From Lentzea californiensis (lineage in GTDB: Bacteria > Actinomycetota > Actinomycetes > Mycobacteriales > Pseudonocardiaceae): a stretch of 64,000 nt of DNA. Made by a program: the position numbers and the translations under genes. How positions within the stretch are numbered: position 1 is the first letter of the stretch; the number at the start of each line of letters is the position of its first letter. The notes under the pieces were generated by a model. It was not told where the DNA came from, did not search any database, and was given only the letters and a program-made list of their open reading frames with translations. The stretch is from positions 1 through 64,000 of the forward strand of contig NZ_JANBBE010000008.1 in the NCBI RefSeq assembly GCF_024648825.1. Reading direction: 5' to 3'. Positions 54,104 to 61,878 of this stretch are shown here, piece after piece.

Positions 54104-54928
54104 GTGACCGCACGCATCCTGATCACCGGCGCCGGCGGTGGGGTGGGCACGCTCATGCGCACCCGCCTCGCCGCGGAGGGCCGCGTCCTGAGGCTGCTGG
54201 ACATCGCGGAACTGCCCGCGGCCGCCGAGGGCGAGAACGTCGAGCTCCTCGAGGCGTCGGTGACCGACATGGCCGCGATGGAAGCCGCGATGAAGGACGT
54301 AGACGCGGTGATTCACCTCGGTGGCCACAGCCTCGAGGAGTCGTGGGACAAGATCCTGCGCGTCAACATCGACGGCACGCACACGGTGCTGGAGGCCGCG
54401 CGGCGTTCCGGCGTCCGCCGGGTCGTCCTGGCCAGCTCGAACCACGCCGTCGGTTACCTCGAACGCGCCGACGGCGAGGCGGGCGACTACGCGTTCCCGC
54501 GCCCGGACACGTACTACGGCGTGTCCAAGGTGGCGATGGAGGCGTTGGGGTCGCTGTACGCCGACCGCTACGGCATGGACGTGATCGCGATCCGCATCGG
54601 CTCGTGCTTCGAAAAGCCGCGCGACGTGCGAATGTTGTCGACGTGGATGTCACCGGACGACGGCGCGCGCCTGTTCGAGGCGTGTCTTTCCGCTCCGTCG
54701 CCGGGATTCCGGGTCGTGTGGGGCGTTTCGAACAACAAGCGCGGCTGGTTCTCGCTGGACGAGGCCCGCGCTCTCGGTTACGAACCGCAGGACGACTCCG
54801 AGGAGTACGCGGCCGCCGTGCTGGAGCAGCACGGTGAACTGGACCCCTCATCCCCCGCGGCGAAGTACGTGGGCGGGGCCTGGTGCGGCCCCGATTTCGA
54901 CACGGCAGTCAAGGAGGCAGGGCGTTGA
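54104..54928 (+). CDS. udh: uronate dehydrogenase
   Basis: This 274-residue NAD-dependent extended/atypical SDR oxidises D-glucuronate or D-galacturonate at C1 to the aldarolactone. The dinucleotide motif is GAGGGVG (9-15), the catalytic Ser is in LASSNHAVG (around 111-112), and YxxxK is Tyr138-Lys142 in TYYGVSKVAME. The length and the SSNHAVGYLE and YGVSKVAMEALG segments match known Udh enzymes. It starts at GTG with GGAGG upstream. Its stop overlaps the TTG start of the aldehyde dehydrogenase. Confidence 0.93.
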   Translation: MTARILITGAGGGVGTLMRTRLAAEGRVLRLLDIAELPAAAEGENVELLEASVTDMAAMEAAMKDVDAVIHLGGHSLEESWDKILRVNIDGTHTVLEAARRSGVRRVVLASSNHAVGYLERADGEAGDYAFPRPDTYYGVSKVAMEALGSLYADRYGMDVIAIRIGSCFEKPRDVRMLSTWMSPDDGARLFEACLSAPSPGFRVVWGVSNNKRGWFSLDEARALGYEPQDDSEEYAAAVLEQHGELDPSSPAAKYVGGAWCGPDFDTAVKEAGR

Positions 54929-56427
54929 GCCACGTCGTGCAGGGATACAACCCGCGCACCGGTCAGCCTTTCGGCGAACCGGTTGCGAAGACCCCCGACA
55001 GCGAGGTCGACCGCATCGCTTCAGCCGCGGCCGTCGCGTTCTCGGCGTGGTCGGTCGTTCCGGCGGCGGATCGTGCCGTGGTGCTGGAGAAGGTCGCGGA
55101 CGCGCTGGACGCCGAGTCGGCGTTGCTCGTGGAGACGGCGGACGGCGAGACGGCGCTGGGCGTGCCGCGGCTGACGACCGAGCTCAAGCGCACGACGAAC
55201 CAGCTGCGGCTGTTCGCCGAGGTGCTGCGCGAGGGCAGCTACGTCGAGGCCACCCTGGACACGGCGAACCCGGACATCATCCCGCCCCGGCCGGTGCTGC
55301 GGCGCGTGCTCCGTCCTTTGGGGACGGTCGCGGTGTTCTCCGCGTCGAACTTCCCGTTCGCGTTCTCGGTCGCCGGCGGTGACACGGCGTCCGCGCTCGC
55401 GTCCGGTTGTTCCGTTGTGGTGAAGGCACATTCGGCGCACCCGTCGACGTCGCGCGAGACCGCGCGCGTCGTGATCGACGCGCTGCGTGAGGCCGGTGCG
55501 CCCGAGGGCGTGTTCGGAATCGTGTACGGCACCGAGTCCGGTGTCGCGCTGGTCAAGCACTCCGCGGTGCGCGCCGTCGGTTTCACCGGCTCGACTGGTG
55601 GTGGCCGGGCGCTGTTCGACCTGGCGCAGGGCCGGCCGGACCCGATCCCGTTCTACGGCGAGCTCGGCAGCGTGAACCCGACGGTGATCCTGCCCGGTGC
55701 GGCCACCCCGGAGATCGCCGCCGGTTTCGCGCAGTCGCTGGTGATGGGTGTCGGGCAGTTCTGCACGAACCCCGGCCTGGTGTTCGCGCCGGAGTCGATC
55801 GTGGAGTCGCTGGGCGAGGCGGTCGCCGCCTCGTCGGGTGGCGCGATGCTGAACGAGCGGATGTGCGACTCCTACAAGGCGGGCACGGACGCGCTGGCCG
55901 CGTCGGACCTGGTCTCCGTGGTGTCGACGGGCGTCCGCCCGGACGAGGCCTGGGCCGTGGCACCGCTGCTGTTCAGCACGTCGGTGCAGGTGTTCGAGGA
56001 GAACCTCGAGAAGCTGACCGAGGAGCACTTCGGCCCGGCCGCGCTCGTCGTGACGTACTCGTCGCCGGCGGAGCTGCACTCGGTGCTGGCGAAGCTGCCC
56101 GGCACGCTGACCGGCACCGTGCACGCCGCCGAGTCGGACCACGCGGAGGCCGGTGAGGTCGCCGAGATCCTGCGTCGCGTGGCGGGCCGGATCATCTTCA
56201 ACGCCTGGCCGACCGGTGTCGCGGTGGCGTGGGGCCAGCACCACGGTGGCCCGTGGCCGTCGACGACGAACCCGCTGCACACGTCGGTGGGCGCCACGTC
56301 GATCCGCCGCTGGATCGCGCCGGTGACGTACCAGTCGTGGCCGGACGCGTTGCTGCCGGCGGAGTTGCAGGACGCGAACCCGCTCGGCATTCCGCGCCGG
56401 GTGGACGGTGTGCTCGGCGTGCACTGA
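54925..56427 (+). CDS. 2-oxoglutarate semialdehyde dehydrogenase (ALDH superfamily)
   Basis: This 500-residue NAD(P)-dependent aldehyde dehydrogenase has the catalytic Cys280 in GVGQFCTNPG, Glu246 in ELGSVNP, the coenzyme loop FTGSTGGGRALF, and the FSASNFPFAFS entry. It resembles the type III alpha-ketoglutaric semialdehyde dehydrogenases (KGSADH) linked to aldarate catabolism, and completes the route to 2-oxoglutarate. It starts at TTG (TTGA overlap with udh) with a strong AAGGAGG seven bases before. A terminator follows. Confidence 0.9.
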   Translation: MSHVVQGYNPRTGQPFGEPVAKTPDSEVDRIASAAAVAFSAWSVVPAADRAVVLEKVADALDAESALLVETADGETALGVPRLTTELKRTTNQLRLFAEVLREGSYVEATLDTANPDIIPPRPVLRRVLRPLGTVAVFSASNFPFAFSVAGGDTASALASGCSVVVKAHSAHPSTSRETARVVIDALREAGAPEGVFGIVYGTESGVALVKHSAVRAVGFTGSTGGGRALFDLAQGRPDPIPFYGELGSVNPTVILPGAATPEIAAGFAQSLVMGVGQFCTNPGLVFAPESIVESLGEAVAASSGGAMLNERMCDSYKAGTDALAASDLVSVVSTGVRPDEAWAVAPLLFSTSVQVFEENLEKLTEEHFGPAALVVTYSSPAELHSVLAKLPGTLTGTVHAAESDHAEAGEVAEILRRVAGRIIFNAWPTGVAVAWGQHHGGPWPSTTNPLHTSVGATSIRRWIAPVTYQSWPDALLPAELQDANPLGIPRRVDGVLGVH

Positions 56428-56444
56428 GATGACAGCCGGATGAG

Positions 56445-56478
56445 CGGGGCCGCTGACACTTGTCGGCGGCCCCGTTTT
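56445..56478 (+). terminator. rho-independent terminator of the udh-ALDH unit
   Basis: CGGGGCCGC pairs with GCGGCCCCG and the helix continues inward through TGACA/TGTCG with one wobble. It is followed by TTTTCG. Confidence 0.85.
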
Positions 56479-56495
56479 CGTTGGGAGGACGTGGG

Positions 56496-57077
56496 ATGGT
56501 CGGTCGTCGGGCTTACGACTTCATGTACCGGACCTGGGCGCCGTGGGAGGGCGAAGCCCGTCCCGAACTCGTGGACCTGGTGACGTCGGGCCGGATCGTC
56601 CCAGGCCGCGCGATCGACCTGGGCTGCGGCAGCGGGGCGAACTCGATCTTCCTCGCGGAGCACGGCTTCGCCGTGACGGGCGTCGACTACTCCCCCGTGG
56701 GCCTCGCGAAGGCCCGGCGCGCGACGCCGCCGTCGTTGTCCGTCGACTGGCTGCCCGGCGACCTGACCGCGACCTCGATCCCCGGCGTCTCCGGGACGTT
56801 CGACCTGCTGGTCGACTACAGCGTGCTCGACGACATGCGCGGCCCCGCCCAGGACCCGATGGCGGCGACCGTCCACCGCCTGTCGCACCCCGGCTCGTTG
56901 TTCCTGATGTGGTGCTTCTACGACGAGATCCCGTGGTGGAAGCGCCGCGGCGGCCGGTTCCCCGGTCTCGCCGAGGGTGGCGAGCAGCGGCTGTTCGGGA
57001 CGTCGTTCGAGATCGAGCGGCTGACCGAGCCTCCGCGCGGAAGCGGTTTCGCGTGCTTCCTGATGAGGCGTTCCTGA
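56496..57077 (+). CDS. class I SAM-dependent methyltransferase, small
   Basis: This 193-residue methyltransferase has the SAM motif AIDLGCGSGANSIFLAEHG at about 38-56, VTGVDYSPVGLAKAR after strand 2, and FDLLVDYSVLDDM for motif IV, as in TehB/thiopurine-like methyltransferases. The ATG at 56496 is chosen because GGAGG lies seven bases upstream; an in-frame start 12 codons earlier would fall within the terminator. The substrate is unknown, perhaps a small toxic molecule or metalloid. It is convergent with the kinase gene. Confidence 0.82.
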   Translation: MVGRRAYDFMYRTWAPWEGEARPELVDLVTSGRIVPGRAIDLGCGSGANSIFLAEHGFAVTGVDYSPVGLAKARRATPPSLSVDWLPGDLTATSIPGVSGTFDLLVDYSVLDDMRGPAQDPMAATVHRLSHPGSLFLMWCFYDEIPWWKRRGGRFPGLAEGGEQRLFGTSFEIERLTEPPRGSGFACFLMRRS

Positions 57078-57087
57078 TCGCTCTGTC

Positions 57088-57633
57088 TTAAGCGCTCTCG
57101 ACCCTCGCGGCGATCACCCTGGCGCACTCGACCGCCTCGGACTTCGCGCTGTCGACCTCGACGTCGTAGGTCATCCCGCGATGCACCAACTCGGCCTGCG
57201 CCTCGGCCATCCCGGCGACCCGGTCACCACGGGCAAGCTCCCGCCCGGCGGCGACGGCGGCGTCACACCGCACCCCGACCCACACCACGTCCAGCCCGTC
57301 GAGCGCCTTCTCCCACCGCCGCCGGGACTCGGCGCCCCCCAGGAACACGTCGTCCACGATCACCCGCGCCCCCGCACGCACCATCGAGGCGACGCCCGCC
57401 ATCCACGCGTCCTCCAGCACCCGGAACTCGGCGCCGACGCTGACCTCGCCGTCACCCGCGAACCCGATGCCCTCCGAACCGAGCCGCAACCGCGCGGGCA
57501 TCACGTCGATCAACGTGTCGACCCCGACCGCCAGCCACGCCTGCGGCAACACCGCCTGCAGACACCGCGCGATCCCCGACTTGCCCGAGCTGGACCCACC
57601 GTTGAGAACGATCACCTGAGCACTGGACGACAC
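57088..57633 (-). CDS. chloramphenicol phosphotransferase-like P-loop kinase
   Basis: This 181-residue protein has the length and fold signature of chloramphenicol 3'-O-phosphotransferase (CPT, 178 residues): P-loop GGSSSGKS at 12-19, Asp39 in GVDTLIDVMP at the position of the catalytic Asp37 of CPT, VIVDDVFLGG (Walker B-like) and the R-rich lid. It would phosphorylate a hydroxyl on a small molecule. The GTG at 57633 fits the family start. Chloramphenicol itself need not be the substrate, as many actinobacterial members are uncharacterised. Long palindromic repeats lie just upstream. Confidence 0.78.
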   Translation of the reverse strand: MSSSAQVIVLNGGSSSGKSGIARCLQAVLPQAWLAVGVDTLIDVMPARLRLGSEGIGFAGDGEVSVGAEFRVLEDAWMAGVASMVRAGARVIVDDVFLGGAESRRRWEKALDGLDVVWVGVRCDAAVAAGRELARGDRVAGMAEAQAELVHRGMTYDVEVDSAKSEAVECARVIAARVESA

Positions 57634-57692
57634 GTCCCGACCGTACCCAGACGCCCTCGCTCCCACTCCTCACTTTCCGGACGTCCCGGCCC

Positions 57693-57736
57693 TAGCAATG
57701 GGTCTTTTGACGACGTCGTCAAAAGACCCATTGCTA
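57693..57736. repeat. 44-bp perfect palindrome, copy 4 (B/B' type)
   Basis: Left arm 57693-57714 and right arm 57715-57736 are exact complements with no loop, centred on GACGAC/GTCGTC. The arm CAAAAGACCCATTGC is one mismatch from the right arms of the elements at 37623 and 57793. It lies 60 bases upstream of the kinase start on the minus strand, so it could affect that promoter or end the monooxygenase transcript. Confidence 0.85.
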
Positions 57737-57792
57737 AGCCGCAGCTCACAGTGTCACGCCTGGCTGATATATCGCATATCGCTCCCGCCGGA

Positions 57793-57833
57793 TGCAAAAA
57801 ACGTTTGCGGACGACGGCAAAAGACTCGTTGCA
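57793..57833. repeat. palindromic repeat element, copy 3 (A/B type)
   Basis: The left arm TGCAAAAAACGTTTGCGG is identical to copy 2 (37623) and the right arm GGCAAAAGACTCGTTGCA differs from it at two positions. It is preceded by the same CCGGA context and by a TGATATATC tract, as at copy 2. It lies between the monooxygenase and kinase genes. Confidence 0.75.
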
Positions 57834-57887
57834 AAGATCCAATTCGCCGGGGCGGCGCAGCCGCTACGGCGAGCGGCACCGGGACAG

Positions 57888-59207
57888 TCAACGGCGGGCG
57901 GCGCCGGCTCGCCGTTCCCGCTGCAACTCCCGCTGATACCCGAGGAAGTCGACCTCCAGCGTGTGCCGCTTCGACTTCACGTACCGGCGCCGCAGCCTCT
58001 CCCGGTAAGCGGTGATCTCGGCCTTCATCTCCGGCACCGGCGGCAGCACCCCACGCCCGGAGATCAGGTCGGCGACCCACTCCGCCTGGGCCTCGGCCAG
58101 CGGCATGATCGCCCCCAGCGGCTGGATCAGCCCGAGGAAGTACAGCCCGGGATGCGCCGGGTCCACGACCCGCCGATACAGCGACACGTCGTTGTCGGCG
58201 GACGCCACCGCGGGAAACTCGGCGGCGGAGAGGAACGGGAACTCCACCTTGTAACCGGTGCAGTAGACGATCACATCCACTTCCTCGCGCGACCCGTCGG
58301 CGAACACGACCCCGGAGCCGTCCAGCCTCGTCAGGTTCGGCTTCACGGTGATGTCACCGTGCCCGAGCCGGGTGAGCAGGTCGTCGGACACCGTCGGATG
58401 CGCGGCGAGGATGCCGTGCGACGGTTCGGGCAGGCCGTAGTCGGAGAGCTTGCCTCGCGCCAGCTGCAGCATCACCCGCACGGACAGCGCCTGTAGCCAC
58501 GCGGGTGCGAAGCGGGCGAGCGGCGAGGTGGTCAGGTGATCGGTCGGCATGCCGAAGAGGTACTTCGGCATGATGTGCGCTCCACGGCGCATGGCCAGGA
58601 ACGTCCGCGAGGAGACGCGCGATGTCTCGACCGCGATGTCGCAGGCCGAGTTGCCGATGCCGAGGACCAGCACCCTTTTGTCCGCGAACCGTTCGGGCGT
58701 CTTGTAGAAGTGCGCGTGCGTCTGTTCGCCGTCGAACGAGCCGGGGAAAGCGGGCTCGGGCATCCGCGGCGACCAGTGGTGCCCGTTCGCGACGATCACC
58801 GAACCGTAGACACCGGCCATCTCCTCGCCCGTGTCGCGATCGCGCGTCGTGACGGAGTAACCACCCGGCGCGACGGAGACCGACGTGACCTCGGTCCGGA
58901 AGCGGATGCGGTCGCGGAACCCGTGGTGCTTCACGAAGTCGTCGAAGTACTCGGCGATCTGGAAGTGGGAGGGGTACGCGGGCAGCCGCGCGGGCATCGG
59001 GAAGGACTTGAACTCCATCATCTGCCGCGAGGTGTTGATGTGGAGGGACCGGTAGGCCGACGACATGCCGTTGTCGTTGAGGTAGCGCCAGTTGCCGCCG
59101 ATCTCCGATCCGGCCTCGAAGCAGTCGAACTCGATGCCGCGGGCGCCGAGCACCTGACAAGCGGCGATGCCAGACGACCCCGCACCGATGACGCACACGC
59201 GTTCCAT
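57888..59207 (-). CDS. flavin-containing monooxygenase
   Basis: This 439-residue FAD/NADPH enzyme has the FAD motif GAGSSG at 8-13, the FMO identifying sequence FDGEQTHAHFY (FxGxxxHxxxY), a second Rossmann motif LGIGNSACD for NADPH, and VIVYCTGYKVEFPF near the C-terminus. Such enzymes oxygenate nitrogen or sulfur atoms, or perform Baeyer-Villiger-type reactions. It is cytosolic. The C-terminus is Arg-rich. It is a single gene, divergent from the secreted-protein gene, with palindromic repeats after its stop. The substrate is unknown. Confidence 0.9.
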   Translation of the reverse strand: MERVCVIGAGSSGIAACQVLGARGIEFDCFEAGSEIGGNWRYLNDNGMSSAYRSLHINTSRQMMEFKSFPMPARLPAYPSHFQIAEYFDDFVKHHGFRDRIRFRTEVTSVSVAPGGYSVTTRDRDTGEEMAGVYGSVIVANGHHWSPRMPEPAFPGSFDGEQTHAHFYKTPERFADKRVLVLGIGNSACDIAVETSRVSSRTFLAMRRGAHIMPKYLFGMPTDHLTTSPLARFAPAWLQALSVRVMLQLARGKLSDYGLPEPSHGILAAHPTVSDDLLTRLGHGDITVKPNLTRLDGSGVVFADGSREEVDVIVYCTGYKVEFPFLSAAEFPAVASADNDVSLYRRVVDPAHPGLYFLGLIQPLGAIMPLAEAQAEWVADLISGRGVLPPVPEMKAEITAYRERLRRRYVKSKRHTLEVDFLGYQRELQRERRAGAARR

Positions 59208-59362
59208 GCGACCGAAGTATTTTCACGTTCGAAGCGGCTGTCAATCACCGGACGCGATCGTGGCCGAACGCCTGCTCGAAGCCGCTGGGAGGCGAGGCGC
59301 GCGGTAGCCCGCGGAATGGAACGGGGTGCACCAGACCGGCCCAGGCCAATACGTTGTGGCCC

Positions 59363-60034
59363 ATGCGAAATCTTCTCGTGGCAGTCACGTCGGTACTGGC
59401 GTTCGCGGTCTCCACCGGCACGGCGTCGGGTGCGCCGCTGCCGTCTCCGGAGATCTTCGCGTCGAACAACACCGCGGTCATCACCGATCCCGCCGACCCG
59501 CGGTTGCGGGACAGACTGGTGCGGTTCGACCGCGAGGTGCGCGGCATTGTGCGCGCCAACGGCGGTCTCACCACCCGTTCGACGCTGCTCGACGGCGTGT
59601 TCTGGTCGAGCGACCTGCAGCAGACGACGTTCGAACGGTCCCGCAAGTTCGACGTCACCCTCGACGAGGAAGGCCTGCGCCACACCGCGTCCACGATCAG
59701 CAAGCAGTTCCGGCAGGAGTCGGTGCTCACGTTCCGCTTCCTGCCCGCGAACTCGCCGCAGGTCGACGCCGTCCAGGTCGAGGTCGACGGCATCACCGCG
59801 ACGCAGGTCCGTGAAGGCCTGCTCGCAGACGCGGTCGTGCGCGAGAAGCTAGGCGGCGGCAGCGTCACGTTGCAGGACAAGGCGATCCTCATCGCGGACG
59901 TCAACGACCTCCCGACGGTGCGCGCGTTCGTCACGAAGCTCGACGGGGACATGCGCAAGGCCAAGGTTCGCAAGGGCACGTGGGAGTTCGTCAGCGCGGA
60001 AACTCCTTTGTGGAACCGGCAAAACGCGGCCTAA
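59363..60034 (+). CDS. secreted protein of unknown function
   Basis: This 223-residue protein has a signal peptide (about 1-24, MRNLLVAVTSVLAFAVS, ending TASGA) and no lipobox or membrane anchor, so it should be exported. The mature part has no cysteines and is mixed alpha/beta (TLLDGVFWSSDLQQTTFE, VLTFRFLPANSP, AVQVEVDGITATQVRE). No family was recognised. The ATG at 59363 is preferred to one three codons earlier because it gives a normal signal peptide. It ends 10 bases before rtcB but with no sign of a functional link. Confidence 0.65.
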   Translation: MRNLLVAVTSVLAFAVSTGTASGAPLPSPEIFASNNTAVITDPADPRLRDRLVRFDREVRGIVRANGGLTTRSTLLDGVFWSSDLQQTTFERSRKFDVTLDEEGLRHTASTISKQFRQESVLTFRFLPANSPQVDAVQVEVDGITATQVREGLLADAVVREKLGGGSVTLQDKAILIADVNDLPTVRAFVTKLDGDMRKAKVRKGTWEFVSAETPLWNRQNAA

Positions 60035-60044
60035 CCTCGTTGTC

Positions 60045-61223
60045 ATGGCAGCAACTGTGGTCCGCGGCCAGAACGTGGACATCCGAATGTGGACTCGGCC
60101 GGACGAGGTCGAGGAGTTCGCCATGCGACAGCTCCAGAACATCTCCGCGCTCCCGTGGGCCGTGAAGCACATCGCGGTCATGCCCGACGTGCATTACGGG
60201 AAGGGCGCCACGGTGGGCTCGGTGATCGCGCTGCGCGACGCCGTCTCCCCCGCGGCGGTCGGCGTGGACATCGGCTGTGGCATGGCCGCCGTGCGCACCT
60301 CGCTCACGGCCAGCGACCTGCCGGAGACACTGCGTGGGCTGCGGTCTCGCATGGAGGCCGTGGTTCCCGTCGGTTTCGGTCAGCACAAGGCGACCGCGTT
60401 CACCGAGAGGGACGCGTCCGACTGGGGCACGTTCTGGAGGAAGTTCGACGACCTGACGCCGGCCGTGAAGGCGCGCGCCGACAAGGCGATGCACCAGATG
60501 GGCACGCTCGGCGGCGGCAACCACTTCCTCGAGGTCTGCCTGGACACCGACCAGCGGGTGTGGGTCATGCTGCACTCCGGATCCCGAGGCATCGGCAACG
60601 AGCTTGCGCAGCACCACATCGCGGTGGCGCGCACGCTCGCGCACAACTCCGAACTGCCGGACCCGGATCTCGCCGTGTTCCTCGCGGGCACGCCCGAGAT
60701 GGCGGCGTACCGTCACGACCTGTACTGGGCTCAGGACTACGCGCGACGCAACCGCGCGGTGATGCTGCGCCTGGTGTGCGACGTGCTGCGCGCCGAGTTC
60801 CCGCAGATCGCGTTCGAGGAGCCGATCAGCTGTCACCACAACTACGTCTCCGAGGAGAACCACTTCGGCGAGGACGTGCTGGTGACGCGCAAGGGTGCGA
60901 TCCGCGCCGGCCGTGGCGAGCTGGGAATCATCCCAGGTTCCATGGGCACCGGTTCGTACATCGTGCGCGGGCTCGGGAACCCCGACTCGTTCGAGTCGGC
61001 GTCGCACGGCGCCGGACGGAGGATGTCGCGCAATAAGGCCCGCAAGACGTTCACGACGCAGGATCTCGCCGACCAGACAAGTGGTGTCGAGTGCCGCAAG
61101 GACTCCGGTGTGGTGGACGAGATTCCCGGTGCGTACAAGGACATCGACACCGTGATGGCGAACCAGTCCGACCTGGTCGAGGTCGTCGCCAAGCTCAAGC
61201 AGGTGGTTTGTATCAAGGGTTGA
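60045..61223 (+). CDS. rtcB: RNA-splicing ligase RtcB
   Basis: This 392-residue Mn/GTP-dependent RNA ligase joins 2',3'-cyclic-phosphate (or 3'-phosphate) and 5'-OH ends. The metal site is in GVDIGCGM (Asp75, Cys78), GGGNHF (His160) and HSGSRGIG (His177). The guanylylated histidine is His321 in ASHGAGRRMSR. It is slightly shorter than E. coli RtcB (408). No archease or RtcA/RtcR is adjacent, so the role is probably rRNA or tRNA repair after toxin or colicin damage. It lies downstream of a secreted-protein gene and upstream of a gene pair of unknown function. Confidence 0.95.
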   Translation: MAATVVRGQNVDIRMWTRPDEVEEFAMRQLQNISALPWAVKHIAVMPDVHYGKGATVGSVIALRDAVSPAAVGVDIGCGMAAVRTSLTASDLPETLRGLRSRMEAVVPVGFGQHKATAFTERDASDWGTFWRKFDDLTPAVKARADKAMHQMGTLGGGNHFLEVCLDTDQRVWVMLHSGSRGIGNELAQHHIAVARTLAHNSELPDPDLAVFLAGTPEMAAYRHDLYWAQDYARRNRAVMLRLVCDVLRAEFPQIAFEEPISCHHNYVSEENHFGEDVLVTRKGAIRAGRGELGIIPGSMGTGSYIVRGLGNPDSFESASHGAGRRMSRNKARKTFTTQDLADQTSGVECRKDSGVVDEIPGAYKDIDTVMANQSDLVEVVAKLKQVVCIKG

Positions 61224-61293
61224 TGTTTCCCTTTTGGGTGAACGGGAAGCCTCCGGGACAGCAGAGTCTTACAGCCTGTCTTGGAGGTTTTCC

Positions 61294-61878
61294 ATGTCAA
61301 CGGGCGCCATCATCGGCCTGGTGGTCGCGGTTCTCGTGGTGCTGGTGGTCCTCGCGTTCGTGTTGAGGCCCGCCATGCAGCGCAAGAAGCTGCGCGACCG
61401 CTTCGGCCCTGAATACGACCGCGCGGTCACCGAGAGCGACAGCAGAACCGCTGCGGAGAAGGAACTCGCCGAGCGGGAGCACCGCCACAGCGAGTTCGAC
61501 CTGAAGCCGCTTTCCCAGACGGCGCAGGAGAGTTACCGCCGCCACTGGGCGAACGTGCAGGCGAAGTTCGTCGACTCGCCGGAGAGCGCCATCGCTGACG
61601 CGGACCGGCTCGTGACCGACCTGATGGCCGAGCGCGGCTACCCCACCGAGGGGTACGAGGCGCAGCTGAGCGTCCTGTCCGTCGAACACGCGAAGACGCT
61701 GGAGCACTACCGCAAGGCGCACGACATTTCGGAGCGCCAGGAGATCGGCGAGGCAAGCACCGAGGATCTTCGCACCGCGATGGTGCACTACCGCGAACTG
61801 TTCACGGATCTGCTCGAACACGGCGCCGAGCCGCGTAAGAACAGGGAAACCGTGCGGAAGGAGAAGACTGATGTCTGA
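61294..61878 (+). CDS. membrane-anchored protein of a paralogous pair
   Basis: This 194-residue protein has one N-terminal transmembrane helix (about 4-25, AIIGLVVAVLVVLVVLAFVL), a charged helical stretch (about 30-75), and a C-terminal all-helical domain (about 85-180) of the form W-x3-Q-x2-FVDSPESAIADADRLV...MVHYRELFTDLL. This domain is common in actinobacterial proteins of unknown role and is repeated in the next gene. The ATG at 61294 follows GGAGG. The last eight bases overlap the start of the next gene, so the two are coupled. The protein is likely anchored in the membrane with a cytosolic helical head. Confidence 0.8.
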   Translation: MSTGAIIGLVVAVLVVLVVLAFVLRPAMQRKKLRDRFGPEYDRAVTESDSRTAAEKELAEREHRHSEFDLKPLSQTAQESYRRHWANVQAKFVDSPESAIADADRLVTDLMAERGYPTEGYEAQLSVLSVEHAKTLEHYRKAHDISERQEIGEASTEDLRTAMVHYRELFTDLLEHGAEPRKNRETVRKEKTDV

